Source: Bacteroidota bacterium (GTDB lineage: Bacteria; Bacteroidota; Bacteroidia; Chitinophagales; BACL12). Taken from it: a stretch of 64,000 nt of DNA. The stretch spans positions 992,001 to 1,056,000 of the forward strand of contig JADJJZ010000006.1 in NCBI GenBank assembly GCA_016706255.1. The letters run 5' to 3'. The notes beneath the pieces are model-generated. The model was not told where the DNA came from and did no database searches. It saw only the letters and a program-made list of their open reading frames with translations. Of this stretch, positions 19,412 through 28,598 are shown in pieces (the first letter of the stretch is position 1; every line of letters starts with the position of its first letter). Made by a program: the position numbers and the translations under genes.

Positions 19412-20857
19412 ATGTTATTTTTGTGCATTCACATTGTGGCTGCTCAAAAAAAATATGACTACCGTTTTCTGTTCAGAAGGTATATTCTGATAACAGTCGA
19501 CGTAGTATTGATTCTTGCAGCACTGTTTTTATATGTGCGTTTTTTTCACCCCAACGCATTACAATCATATCATACTTTTACCGATAATGTTTTATGGATT
19601 GTAGTAATTGTAGTGCTCTGGTTTTTTTATTCCTACCTATTTAATCTCTATAAATTATCAAACGTTGACCGAATTACAACGACAATAAAAAATACGGTGC
19701 TTACAGCAGTGCTAACTGCTCTCACGTATTTATTTATGCCCTTTTTGAGCCCCACTTTCCCTGAAAGCCGATTACCTGCTTTTGTACTCATGGGTGCCAT
19801 GATTGTGCTGGTATTATTATGGCGCATGTGTTATGCAGCATTTTTTGTTCATCCCATTTTAACCAAAAAGGCTATAGTAGTTGGAGCAGGATATACAGGA
19901 AGAGAAATTGTGCGCACTTTATTACATAACCCTTCTATTTATCATAATACCGGTTATAAAATTTATGGTTATATAGATGATGATACTACCAAAACCGGAA
20001 AAGTTTATGATACATTAAAAGTATTAAGCACCGGTGCAGACCTCGTAAAATATGCAAAACGCTTAGATGTTGATGAAATAATTTTGGCGATTCCCGAACA
20101 GGAACGTTTAAGTGCAGAATTATACAGCGGATTAATTGATTGCGAAAATGCCGGCATTCAGGTGATACAGGCAACTCAAATTTATGAAGAACAAACAGGA
20201 AGGTTAATGATAAAAATTAAAGGCAATGATTATCATTTAACCAACCCTTATAGCATTGTTCATAAAGATAATGTGTATGCCTTTTTTAACCGCGTAATTA
20301 ATATCAGTTGCGCATTAATTGCCGGCGTATTTTTTTTATTGGTATTACCTTTTGTTTGGCTTGGTAATTTGTTGTTCAGTCGCGGACCATTATTTTATTC
20401 GCAGGAAAGGGTAGGAGAGAACAATAAAAAATTCAATATCATAAAATTCCGCACTATGATTGTGGATGCGGAAAAAAATTCCGGACCACAATTTGCTCAA
20501 AAACGTGACCCGCGAATTACCAGAGTAGGAAACATTTTACGCAAAACCCGCCTCGATGAGTTACCACAGTTCTGGAATATCTTACGTGGCGATATCAACC
20601 TGATTGGCCCAAGACCGGAACGCGAATACTTTGTGGATGAACTGAGCAAACAAATTCCGTTTTTTAAACTGCGCAATGCTGTAAAGCCCGGACTCACAGG
20701 TTGGGCACAGGTTAAACACCATTACGCCTCCGATTTTGATGATACACTCGTAAAACTGCAATACGACCTTTATTATATAAAACACCGCTCACTGCTGCTC
20801 GATATGATAATTATTTTTAAAACAGTTGCAGTAATGATTAAATTTAAAGGCACTTAA
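19412..20857 (+). CDS. Polyprenyl glycosylphosphotransferase (WbaP/WcaJ-like initiating sugar transferase)
   Basis: Transfers a sugar-1-phosphate to undecaprenyl phosphate, the first step of exopolysaccharide or O-unit synthesis at the inner membrane. 481 residues: four to five N-terminal TM segments (to ~140), a Rossmann-like middle domain (AIVVGAGYTGREIVRTL), and the C-terminal bacterial sugar transferase domain (KFRTMIVDAEKNSG, then RKTRLDELPQFWNILRGD, GPRPEREYF, KPGLTGWAQV). ATG 19412 is 3 nt from the preceding stop, suggesting coupling. But a perfect -7 box (TATTTTTG, 19416-19423) lies inside this start, so GTG 19436 is a real alternative. Confidence 0.9.
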   Translation: MLFLCIHIVAAQKKYDYRFLFRRYILITVDVVLILAALFLYVRFFHPNALQSYHTFTDNVLWIVVIVVLWFFYSYLFNLYKLSNVDRITTTIKNTVLTAVLTALTYLFMPFLSPTFPESRLPAFVLMGAMIVLVLLWRMCYAAFFVHPILTKKAIVVGAGYTGREIVRTLLHNPSIYHNTGYKIYGYIDDDTTKTGKVYDTLKVLSTGADLVKYAKRLDVDEIILAIPEQERLSAELYSGLIDCENAGIQVIQATQIYEEQTGRLMIKIKGNDYHLTNPYSIVHKDNVYAFFNRVINISCALIAGVFFLLVLPFVWLGNLLFSRGPLFYSQERVGENNKKFNIIKFRTMIVDAEKNSGPQFAQKRDPRITRVGNILRKTRLDELPQFWNILRGDINLIGPRPEREYFVDELSKQIPFFKLRNAVKPGLTGWAQVKHHYASDFDDTLVKLQYDLYYIKHRSLLLDMIIIFKTVAVMIKFKGT

Positions 20858-20867
20858 CGAATTTATC

Positions 20868-22082
20868 TTGAATTTATACCGGCGTAATATTCCTGAAAAA
20901 ATTGTTTTTGGCATGATATGTTTCATTGCCATGCTTATTCCGGTGCATAAAACACTGGCATCTCCAATGTTAATTTTATCGTTTGCCGGAATATTAGTTA
21001 GCGGGAGTTACGGATTTAAATTGGATCAATTAAAAGAAAATAAACGTTACCTGTTATTTGCGGCGCTGTTTTTAATTTTTGTTTATGGTTATTTTATTTC
21101 CTCCGATATGGCAACTGCTGCCCGCGATTTGGAAATCAAATTATATTTATTTGCCATCCCGGTATTTTATGTAATGCTTAAACCATTTAGTGAAAAAGAA
21201 AAACGAATTGTGTTATGGCTTTTTGTGGCTACCTGCATCTTGTTTATTATTACCGCATTAAGTATTGCACTATATCATTTTATTAGTACGGGAGAGAATC
21301 ATTTCTACTATAAAGATTTACTTGCGTTTACACCATTACACCCATCGTATGCCGGAATGTTTCAGGCCTTTGCTGCGGTGATAATCGTAATGCATCTGCT
21401 GACAAACTGGAGTATTTTGTCTTCCAAACGAAAATTCGGTTTACTTGCTGCCTTGCTGTTAATTACCTTATTTATTTTTCTCCTCACAGCAAAAATGGCA
21501 ATTGCATCTATATTTATATTGTGTAGCATCGCATTTTATGTTTGGGGTAAACAATATCTTGGCAAACAAAAAACAATACTTATAATAATACTGGGAAATA
21601 TTTGTGCCCTGGGAGCCATGTTAAGTTTACCGTATACCAGAGAGCGCATAAAATTATTGTTTACTTATAATGAAGTTGCATATGATAATAGTGTAAACTC
21701 CAGAAAAGAAATCTGGAACGCAGCCACGGATGTAGTAGCCCAAAACCCGATTTTGGGAACCGGAACCGGTGATGCGGAAGCTGATTTGATTCAGGCCTAT
21801 GCAAACAACGGATTTAAACTCGGTGTGGAAGAAAAATACAATGCGCATAATCAATATCTTCAAATACTGGTAGAAACCGGCTGGCTGGGGCTGCTGTGTT
21901 TTGCAGGCTTCTTCTTTTTATGCTTGCGCCTGGCCATTAAACACAAAAATTACCTCTACCTCGCCTTTTTATTGCTTTGGCTGGTCAATATCAGCACCGA
22001 ATCCATGCTGGAAACACAAAGTGGTGTAGTTTTTTTTAGTTTCTTCAATGCCTTGCTGGCACTGGATTTCAGGAAATTTTAA
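20868..22082 (+). CDS. O-antigen ligase / Wzy_C family polymerase-ligase
   Basis: 404 residues with about 11-12 TM segments. The long periplasmic loop with the Wzy_C signature is present: KEIWNAATDVVAQNPILGTG, then YNAHNQYLQILVETGWLG, where the conserved His is followed by an aromatic residue. It joins or polymerises glycan on the periplasmic face. It starts at TTG 20868, 10 nt after the sugar transferase stop; ATG 20913 is an alternative but would cut into the first membrane helix. With the two upstream genes it forms a surface-glycan operon. Confidence 0.85.
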   Translation: MNLYRRNIPEKIVFGMICFIAMLIPVHKTLASPMLILSFAGILVSGSYGFKLDQLKENKRYLLFAALFLIFVYGYFISSDMATAARDLEIKLYLFAIPVFYVMLKPFSEKEKRIVLWLFVATCILFIITALSIALYHFISTGENHFYYKDLLAFTPLHPSYAGMFQAFAAVIIVMHLLTNWSILSSKRKFGLLAALLLITLFIFLLTAKMAIASIFILCSIAFYVWGKQYLGKQKTILIIILGNICALGAMLSLPYTRERIKLLFTYNEVAYDNSVNSRKEIWNAATDVVAQNPILGTGTGDAEADLIQAYANNGFKLGVEEKYNAHNQYLQILVETGWLGLLCFAGFFFLCLRLAIKHKNYLYLAFLLLWLVNISTESMLETQSGVVFFSFFNALLALDFRKF

Positions 22083-22203
22083 GCACCTTTTTACGCGGTT
22101 TTGTAAATTTTTTTTAGCTATGCTGTAACTTTTATATGGGCTGGTTCGCCATATGTTCAGAACGTTAGAAAAAACAATTTAAATCATTTCAAAACCAAAT
22201 ATT

Positions 22204-22548
22204 ATGAAAAACTTATTTACAATCGCCGCAATCCTTTTAAGCACATCATTATTCGCAGGAAACGAAAACAAAAATTTATCTGATGCTGAAAAAGCAACAG
22301 TACTTACAAATATCGCCGGATTAATTGGTGATGAAACAGTACTTAATGAATTAGGTATCAATGGTCAGGCAGATGTTACTGTTGTTGTTGACGAAAATGG
22401 TGTTATGCACGTTGAAGAAGTACAATCAACTGATTATTTATTAGAATATCATATCAGACAAAGTATTGATGGCGCAAAAATGATTGTTAATGAATCGTTA
22501 GTAGGTAAAACAGTTTCGTTTATCATGAACGTAGTGCAGTCGAAGTAA
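22204..22548 (+). CDS. Small secreted protein, TonB-C-like fold, paralogue 1
   Basis: 114 residues with signal peptide MKNLFTIAAILLSTSLFAG. The core (ADVTVVVDENGVMHVEEVQS, then YHIRQSIDGAKM) resembles the beta-beta-alpha arrangement of TonB C-terminal domains, which are often secreted alone in Bacteroidota. It is clearly related to the next gene but lacks that protein's cysteines. Function is unknown. It ends at a strong terminator. Confidence 0.7.
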   Translation: MKNLFTIAAILLSTSLFAGNENKNLSDAEKATVLTNIAGLIGDETVLNELGINGQADVTVVVDENGVMHVEEVQSTDYLLEYHIRQSIDGAKMIVNESLVGKTVSFIMNVVQSK

Positions 22549-22573
22549 CATGTCATCCACTTCGGTTGCGTGA

Positions 22574-22600
22574 GACCTCCATCAGGAGGTCTTTTTTTTT
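22574..22600 (+). terminator. Strong intrinsic terminator
   Basis: GACCTCC / GGAGGTC stem with a 4-nt loop, then nine T. Confidence 0.85.
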
Positions 22601-22761
22601 GTCCGATATTTTTTTTGTTAATACATTTTCACACATCTTAATAAAATATTATAACACAGAAATGTAACCTTTTTGTCATAATTCCCTCATATATAAGTGA
22701 TTTATCACAAGCAACTTTGCAGCAGAAAATAAAAGATTTATTCCACTAAAAAATATCAATT

Positions 22762-23094
22762 ATGAAACTAACTATTTTAATTATTGCTTTCCTGTTTTCC
22801 ACAAAAATGTTTGCAGGAAATGAAACAAGCTGTTCATCTGAAAATATTAAAGAAAATATTGTTGAGATGATTTCGAATAAAACACCGCCTGCCGATTTCG
22901 ATTTGGAAGGAATTGTAACCATTCAATTTACGGTAGATGAAAACCAATTGATTCATATTAAATATATCAATACCGGTAACACTTTTTTGGCAGACCATGT
23001 TTTGGAATCGCTGCAAAATAAGGTGCTGAACTGCGATTGTGCCCAGCCCGGAACTGTATATGTGCTGCGATTACAGTATGTGCAATACAGCTAA
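22762..23094 (+). CDS. Small secreted protein, TonB-C-like fold, paralogue 2
   Basis: 110 residues with signal peptide MKLTILIIAFLFSTKMFAG. GIVTIQFTVDENQLIHIKYI aligns with the equivalent strand pair of the previous gene, and VLESLQNKVL with its helix. It has a CDC pair near residue 93 and another Cys in SCSSENIKEN, all absent from paralogue 1. The 213-bp gap between the paralogues holds a terminator, so they are separate units. Function is unknown. Confidence 0.65.
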   Translation: MKLTILIIAFLFSTKMFAGNETSCSSENIKENIVEMISNKTPPADFDLEGIVTIQFTVDENQLIHIKYINTGNTFLADHVLESLQNKVLNCDCAQPGTVYVLRLQYVQYS

Positions 23095-23131
23095 TTTGAC
23101 AGCTACTATCGTCAGGTAAACAATGCTTTGT

Positions 23132-23139
23132 TATTTTTG
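23132..23139 (+). promoter_or_regulatory. -7 box TATTTTTG of mltG
   Basis: TATTTTTG fits TAnnTTTG, 19 nt before ATG 23159, and excludes the longer in-frame start at 23123. Confidence 0.6.
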
Positions 23140-23158
23140 TACTGTCAAAGGCTTTGAT

Positions 23159-24205
23159 ATGGCTGTTAAAAAGAAAACATTGTTTATAGTTGCCGGTGTG
23201 CTGTTTGCAGTAATTACAATTGTAATGCTGTTTGGATATAGCACTTACCGGAAAATTGTGATGCCAAATGTGGCATCAGATGAAGCCGTTTCCATTTATG
23301 TAAAAACGGATGATAACCTCGAATCAATTTTAGCACAAACTGCGGCAGCCGGTATTTTTAAAAATCAGGATTCCTTCGAATGGTGGGCCACCCGTCAGCA
23401 CATGGGAAATCACCTTTCTGCAGGTCGTTATTTAATTGAGCCGGGAATGAGCAATAGGGAAGTGGTGAATTTAATTATGAGCGGGCGACAAACTCCTGTG
23501 AATGTTACGTTTAATAATATCAGAACAAAAACCGATTTTGCTAAAAGAATTGGTGAACAATTAATGGCAGACTCACTCGATTTTATGCAGTTGTTTGATT
23601 CAACTGCTTATCTCGAAAAACTTGGTGTGAATAAAGATAATTTTATGACATTATTTATTCCAAATACTTATGAATTGTATTGGAATACTTCTGCCGAAGG
23701 ATTTATTACCCGCATGATAAAAGAACATGATCGTTTTTGGACTGCGGCGCGAAAAACAAAAGCAGATAATATCGGACTCACACCGCAACAAGTTTATATT
23801 CTGGCTTCCATTGTTTATTCTGAAAATGAAAAAGCAGCTGATGAAGCACCAAGAATTGCCGGTGTATATATGAATCGTATTAATAAAGGCATGAAACTGG
23901 AAGCCGACCCAACTGTAAAATTTGCAATTGGCAATTTTGCAATTAAACGTATATTATTCGCTGATTTAGAAATTGAATCTCCTTATAATACTTATAAATA
24001 TACCGGCTTACCTCCGGGTCCCATTCACATGCCGCCAATTGCCTATATTGATGCTGTATTAAATTATGAGCACCACAATTATATTTTTATGTGCGCAAGT
24101 GGCGATGGTTCCGGATATCACTTATTTGCAAAAACACTGGCCGAACACAACCGCAATCGCGACATTTATATTGCTACATTAAATAAACAGGGTATTCGTC
24201 GTTAA
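23159..24205 (+). CDS. mltG: Endolytic peptidoglycan transglycosylase MltG (YceG-like)
   Basis: Cleaves nascent glycan strands at the inner membrane and so sets glycan chain length. 348 residues: one N-terminal TM helix (~8-30), a LysM-like segment, then the YceG domain with VYILASIVYSENEKA, IAGVYMNRINKGMKLEADPT, SPYNTYKYTGLPPGPI and a final LFAKTLAEHNRN. Most relatives read ASIVEKE at the catalytic loop; here it is ASIVYSENE, so the acidic residue is shifted and the catalytic Glu cannot be assigned with certainty. It overlaps the convergent DinB gene by 4 bp. Confidence 0.9.
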   Translation: MAVKKKTLFIVAGVLFAVITIVMLFGYSTYRKIVMPNVASDEAVSIYVKTDDNLESILAQTAAAGIFKNQDSFEWWATRQHMGNHLSAGRYLIEPGMSNREVVNLIMSGRQTPVNVTFNNIRTKTDFAKRIGEQLMADSLDFMQLFDSTAYLEKLGVNKDNFMTLFIPNTYELYWNTSAEGFITRMIKEHDRFWTAARKTKADNIGLTPQQVYILASIVYSENEKAADEAPRIAGVYMNRINKGMKLEADPTVKFAIGNFAIKRILFADLEIESPYNTYKYTGLPPGPIHMPPIAYIDAVLNYEHHNYIFMCASGDGSGYHLFAKTLAEHNRNRDIYIATLNKQGIRR

Positions 24206-24669
24206 TATTGAACCTCAAATGAACCCGGAAATATTTGGTTCAAATGGTGTTGCAGATGTTTAATGTAATCTTCTGCAAGCCAAATTAATGTGCGTTCAGA
24301 AATAGTATCTTTTCCGGTATCAACTACATGTAAATAATTTTGCTCAGGCATTTGTTCCCATACTGCAGTGATTTGTTTATTTAATAATGCCCATAAAGTA
24401 ATCAGTTCATCTTTTTGCATGTGCTGATATTGATTCGCAATCACCCAAAAATCCTGGTCATAAACAATTTTTACATGTTGCTGATACTGACCAACTACAA
24501 AACGACGTAAATTAGAATGCGCCGAATCAATGAGGTGACCAATAATTTCTTTTTTACTCCATTTTTCAGGATTGGGTTTGTTGGCTAAAACATCTTCAGT
24601 GAGTAAAGAAAATTTTTCCGAATAGGTATGAATAATATGCAGCAGTTCTGATGATAATTGTTGTAACAT
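24202..24669 (-). CDS. DinB/DfsB family protein
   Basis: 155 residues, cytoplasmic four-helix DinB fold. The His positions of the metal site are present: KKEIIGHLIDSAHSNLRRF near residue 40-55 and DYIKHLQHHLNQIFPG near the C-terminus. Members of this superfamily act as thiol-dependent transferases or are of unknown function. Its 3' end overlaps the end of mltG; it is one of three DinB-type genes in the window. Confidence 0.82.
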   Translation of the reverse strand: MLQQLSSELLHIIHTYSEKFSLLTEDVLANKPNPEKWSKKEIIGHLIDSAHSNLRRFVVGQYQQHVKIVYDQDFWVIANQYQHMQKDELITLWALLNKQITAVWEQMPEQNYLHVVDTGKDTISERTLIWLAEDYIKHLQHHLNQIFPGSFEVQY

Positions 24670-24703
24670 GGTAATGAATTATTTTTTTTGGGGAGATGAC
24701 ATT

Positions 24704-25276
24704 TTACCCTACACCAAGCCGTTTTTGCATCACTGTTTCAACCAGTAATGCCAGCGCCTGAGGTTTGTATTTTCGCCAGTTGAGCTGATTAAACGGTGCG
24801 CCAATCAGCATATAGCGGTCAACATGTGCGCGAATCATTTCATCTTCCACATGTTCGCGGAAATTAATTGCGGCAATCCAGCCATCTTCAATATCGTCAA
24901 ACCATTCTTCGTAATAATCATCTTCGCCACCGTGAAAATTCAGTACATTTTCTCCAATCAGAATAAATTTATTGATACCATTATGTGTAAGCTCATCAAT
25001 AACATCACGCTTAAGAAACATAATATCATTATACAAACAGTCGTTCCACTCACCAATAAATTCCATTATCGCAACGCCGGCTTCGTAATCGGCATAAATA
25101 ATTTTCATATACAAAGTCGCCGAACCAAACTCATCCCATTGAGGATGAATAAAATAGTTATATATCGTATTTGTAAATTCAAACTCACTGTATTCCCTTC
25201 CGTAAAAAGGACTCAACTCATCTTCCTCCGATGAATAGAATTCGCGCCAATTATAATAAGGTTCTATTTCCTGCAT
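24704..25276 (-). CDS. Conserved acidic cytoplasmic protein, unknown
   Basis: 190 residues, strongly acidic and rich in aromatics (EEDELSPFYGREYSEFEF, GGEDDYYEEWFDDIEDGW), no signal peptide or membrane segment. The C-terminus is basic (RWRKYKPQA-like NWRKYKPQALALL). The family looks Bacteroidota-specific; I do not recognise a domain. It lies 34 bp upstream of the DinB gene on the same strand and may share its transcript. Confidence 0.65.
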   Translation of the reverse strand: MQEIEPYYNWREFYSSEEDELSPFYGREYSEFEFTNTIYNYFIHPQWDEFGSATLYMKIIYADYEAGVAIMEFIGEWNDCLYNDIMFLKRDVIDELTHNGINKFILIGENVLNFHGGEDDYYEEWFDDIEDGWIAAINFREHVEDEMIRAHVDRYMLIGAPFNQLNWRKYKPQALALLVETVMQKRLGVG

Positions 25277-25364
25277 ATCCTGATAAACGTCCGCAAATTA
25301 TTTTGTATTTTGGAAACAAAAAAATTTATTTTATTAATAAAAAATGAATTTTATTTCATAATTT

Positions 25365-26171
25365 TCACTTCCTGAAAGCAAGAACAGCTTTTTTTACACT
25401 GCCTTCTTTTAACAATTCTTTTTTAGCAGCTTCATAATTTAATCCCGTTTGCTCCATCACCATTTTTGTCCCCCGGTCAATTAATTTATCATTACTTAAC
25501 TGCATATTTACCATTTTGTTATCTTCCACACGTCCTATTTTTATCATAACGGCCGTTGAAATCATATTTAAACATAATTTCTGTGCAGTACCACTTTTCA
25601 TTCTTGTTGAACCGGTAACAAACTCCGGGCCTACTACAACTTCAATCGCATAATCGGCCTGCGCTGCTACCGGCGAACCGGCATTACAAGTGATACTTCC
25701 GGTTAAAATATTGTTTTCGCGACAAGCTTTCAAGGCACCAATTACGTAAGGAGTAGTTCCGCTTGCTGCTATCCCGATTACCACATCTTTTTCACAAACA
25801 TGATGGGCCAGTAAATCGTTCCAGCCCTGTTTAGTATCATCTTCTGCATGTTCAACTGCTTTGCGAATAGCAGCATCACCACCTGCTATTAAACCGATAA
25901 CCAAACCCTGCTCCACACCAAAGGTAGGCGGACATTCACTGGCATCAACAATGCCCAGTCTGCCCGAAGTGCCTGCACCAATATAAAATAATCGCCCTCC
26001 CGTTAACATGCGGTCCGCAATTTCATCTACCAGTTTTTCAATTACCGGTAACACTTTTTCAATTGCATGCGGAACCGTTTTATCCTCATTATTCATATTT
26101 TGCAATAATTCGGCGGTGCTCATTTTTTCAAGATGGCGGTAATTAGAGGTTTGTTCAGTTGTTTTTTGCAT
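25365..26171 (-). CDS. murQ: N-acetylmuramic acid 6-phosphate etherase
   Basis: Removes the lactyl ether from MurNAc-6-P to give GlcNAc-6-P in peptidoglycan recycling, in the cytoplasm. 268 residues, a SIS-domain protein with GAGTSGRLGIVDASECPPTF and GPEFVTGSTRMKSGTAQK, both diagnostic of MurQ. The start is ATG 26171 (MQKTTEQ). It is somewhat shorter than E. coli MurQ, as is common in Bacteroidota. No MurNAc kinase or importer is adjacent. Confidence 0.95.
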   Translation of the reverse strand: MQKTTEQTSNYRHLEKMSTAELLQNMNNEDKTVPHAIEKVLPVIEKLVDEIADRMLTGGRLFYIGAGTSGRLGIVDASECPPTFGVEQGLVIGLIAGGDAAIRKAVEHAEDDTKQGWNDLLAHHVCEKDVVIGIAASGTTPYVIGALKACRENNILTGSITCNAGSPVAAQADYAIEVVVGPEFVTGSTRMKSGTAQKLCLNMISTAVMIKIGRVEDNKMVNMQLSNDKLIDRGTKMVMEQTGLNYEAAKKELLKEGSVKKAVLAFRK

Positions 26172-26251
26172 GCAATTCGATTTCATTGCAAATTAACCTA
26201 ATAATTTTTTTATTCACCATAAATACGATAATATTGAATAAAAATAACAAC

Positions 26252-26482
26252 ATGGCAGGCGACGTACTCAAATATTCAAATGGTGAGGTAACCATTATCT
26301 GGCAGCCAAAATTATGCACGCATTCCGGCAATTGTGTAAGGGGTTTACCGGGCGTTTTTAACAGCCGCATTCGCCCTTGGATTAACCCGCAAGGTGCAGA
26401 CACTGAAGCAATTATTGAGCAGGTAAAAAAATGCCCTTCAGGTGCACTCAGTTTTGTGATGAATGATGAAATAAAAAAGTAA
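26252..26482 (+). CDS. Small (4Fe-4S) mono-cluster protein, Fer4_19/YjdI-like
   Basis: 76 residues from ATG 26252. The pattern KLCTHSGNCVRGLPGVF followed by KKCPSGALSF gives three close Cys plus a fourth candidate typical of the divergent Fer4_19 domain (YjdI family). It is a probable electron-transfer or sensor protein. It is divergent from murQ. A longer open frame upstream begins in a region that reads like non-coding AT-rich DNA, so the short start is preferred. Confidence 0.8.
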   Translation: MAGDVLKYSNGEVTIIWQPKLCTHSGNCVRGLPGVFNSRIRPWINPQGADTEAIIEQVKKCPSGALSFVMNDEIKK

Positions 26483-26555
26483 GTTAAGGCATTCAATTGC
26501 TTGCAATAAATACTTGCGACTCAGGCATTAATGGGAAAACCTGTATTTTTACATA

Positions 26556-27668
26556 ATGCATGAACAGGTAAAGTTGCTTAAAACCATTGGTTTAATTAAT
26601 GGATATGATGGAAGTATTGCACTCCAGCAATATTTAAAAAACTGGTTTCGCGAAAATAAAAATGCCGGTAGTCGCGACAGGAAAATTTATACTGCGTTGC
26701 TGTATAATTATTTCCGTATTAAAGGTGCAGCAACTGAGTACGACCAGCAGGCTTTAGTTGTTCAGGCAGCAGCGTTGGATGAAGTTACACATGGTTTATA
26801 CGAAGTATGGAAAACAGAACTGCCCGATGCAACGTTTGCAATAAAACAACAAATTCCGTTTCCACTTGAAAATAAAATTTCATCTTCAGTAGATAAATCT
26901 GCCTTATTTACCGCATTAAAATCGCAACCCGCGGTTTTTATTCGTGTAAAACAAGCTATGCTCGAAGAAGTAAAAAAGGAATGCACGAACAAAGATTATT
27001 TTTTTACAGTGGAAGGAAATACCCTGCGTTTTACAAAAAATTATCCCCTCACCGAAATGAAAACCTTTGCTAATGGCGATTTTGAAATTCAGGATATTGC
27101 ATCTCAACAAACCATACAATTAATTCAGCCACAAAAAAATGAAGCGTGGTGGGACTGCTGTGCAGGTTCAGGTGGAAAATCGCTGATGCTCATGGCGCAA
27201 CAACCACAAATACAATTGTTTGTTTCCGATATCAGAAAAAGTATTTTGGATAACCTGAAAGAACGATTTACCAGAAACGGAATATTGAATTACAACGGAC
27301 TTATTGTAGATTTGACAATAAGTGATACGTATAAACGATTACCCTTATTTGATGGCATTATTGCAGATGTTCCCTGCAGTGGTTCCGGCACCTGGACACG
27401 CACACCGGAATGGTTGTCGTTTTTTGATGAACAGTTGTTGAAGGAACATATTACTCGACAACGCGACATTATTACCGGTATTTGTAATCAACTTAAACCA
27501 GGAGGTAAATTAATTTATTTAACCTGCTCCGTTTATCAGGATGAAAATGAATTAAATGTGGAATATTTCACACAACATTTACCATTAACTTTAGTAAAAC
27601 AACAATATTTTCAATATTCTGCTGAAGGAGGTGATACTTTATTTGGAGCTGTTTTAGTCCGCAATTAA
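26556..27668 (+). CDS. RsmB/NOP-family rRNA cytosine-C5 methyltransferase
   Basis: SAM-dependent RNA m5C methyltransferase, 370 residues. N-terminal NusB-like helical part (~1-85), then the Rossmann methyltransferase with WWDCCAGSGGKSLMLM (motif I), DVPCSGSGTWTRTPEW (motif IV, Cys274) and KLIYLTCSVYQDENE (motif VI, nucleophile Cys324). Both cysteines of the NOP/RsmB mechanism are present. The likely target is 16S rRNA; the exact cytosine cannot be told. Promoter: TATTTTTA, one mismatch to the -7 consensus, just upstream of ATG. Confidence 0.88.
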   Translation: MHEQVKLLKTIGLINGYDGSIALQQYLKNWFRENKNAGSRDRKIYTALLYNYFRIKGAATEYDQQALVVQAAALDEVTHGLYEVWKTELPDATFAIKQQIPFPLENKISSSVDKSALFTALKSQPAVFIRVKQAMLEEVKKECTNKDYFFTVEGNTLRFTKNYPLTEMKTFANGDFEIQDIASQQTIQLIQPQKNEAWWDCCAGSGGKSLMLMAQQPQIQLFVSDIRKSILDNLKERFTRNGILNYNGLIVDLTISDTYKRLPLFDGIIADVPCSGSGTWTRTPEWLSFFDEQLLKEHITRQRDIITGICNQLKPGGKLIYLTCSVYQDENELNVEYFTQHLPLTLVKQQYFQYSAEGGDTLFGAVLVRN

Positions 27669-27685
27669 TTTATAGTGTAAAAATA

Positions 27686-28597
27686 TTATTCAGGTTCGGA
27701 AGTAATAATATCATTCATATTTAAAAATCGGCCCTCAAAACGAATAGGCACCATCATATTTACAGACCGTTCAGTTTTATAAACCTGAATATGTAAATGT
27801 GGTTCAATACTGAAACCGGTATTGCCTACCAAACCAATTACATCGCCTGTTTTAATGGTATCACCGCGTTTAACGGCAATTGAATTTTTTTGCATGTGAC
27901 AAATTAGAATTTTAATATCACCGGTTCTGATCACCACATGATTGCCACCCCGTTTTTTTATATTTGTTGTCGGCGGAATATTTTCTTCCACACCATCATA
28001 ATAAGTAATTATTGTGCCATCACATGGACTGAAAATGGTATCGCCATAAATGGTATAATCATTTACATTTTTTGAAAAAAGCTGATTGCCACGTTTTTTA
28101 TTTTCGTTGAGTTTAACAATATCGATCGCATACGAATGGGGTGTATTATAACGATGTACGGCATTGCCAATTTCAGAATCACCACCCTGCATAATCGTGT
28201 AACTGCCATTGCGCAAGGGGAAAGCCAGTTCTACAGCATCTTCCTGCGTTGAACCACCATTGTAAATTTCAATATTGGTGTAAGCAAATAATACAATAAA
28301 TATGGAACTCACAATAACGCCGCGACGACTGGAAGGTTTAGGTTGTGCGGAAATACTTTTAGTTTTTCTCCAAAAAAGAATTACAAAAATGAGCACATAA
28401 ATAGCCGGTATTAAATAGCGCCAGTTAAATCCCAAATACGGCCATGCACCTGCTTGAAAAATAAATAATAACAGCAACACAAAAAGTACAAGTGCTGCCC
28501 ACCAGTTATAATTAAACTTGTTTTTTTGTTTAATTAAATTCCATAACGCAGGAAATGGCAATAATAATGTTAAAAAAACATACTGATAAATGAGCAT
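27686..28597 (-). CDS. Membrane-anchored M23 family metallopeptidase (LytM-like)
   Basis: 303 residues: four N-terminal hydrophobic segments (to ~120), then a periplasmic LytM/M23 domain with the zinc ligands in NTPHSYAIDIVKL (H-xxx-D) and EPHLHIQVYKTE (HxH), and the usual IYGDTIFSPCDGTI strand and KRGDTIKTGDVIGLVGNTG loop. It cleaves peptidoglycan peptide cross-links or recruits amidases. It starts 2 nt from ftcD's stop on the same strand, so it probably shares the ftcD transcript. Confidence 0.87.
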   Translation of the reverse strand: MLIYQYVFLTLLLPFPALWNLIKQKNKFNYNWWAALVLFVLLLLFIFQAGAWPYLGFNWRYLIPAIYVLIFVILFWRKTKSISAQPKPSSRRGVIVSSIFIVLFAYTNIEIYNGGSTQEDAVELAFPLRNGSYTIMQGGDSEIGNAVHRYNTPHSYAIDIVKLNENKKRGNQLFSKNVNDYTIYGDTIFSPCDGTIITYYDGVEENIPPTTNIKKRGGNHVVIRTGDIKILICHMQKNSIAVKRGDTIKTGDVIGLVGNTGFSIEPHLHIQVYKTERSVNMMVPIRFEGRFLNMNDIITSEPE

Positions 28598-28598
28598 G

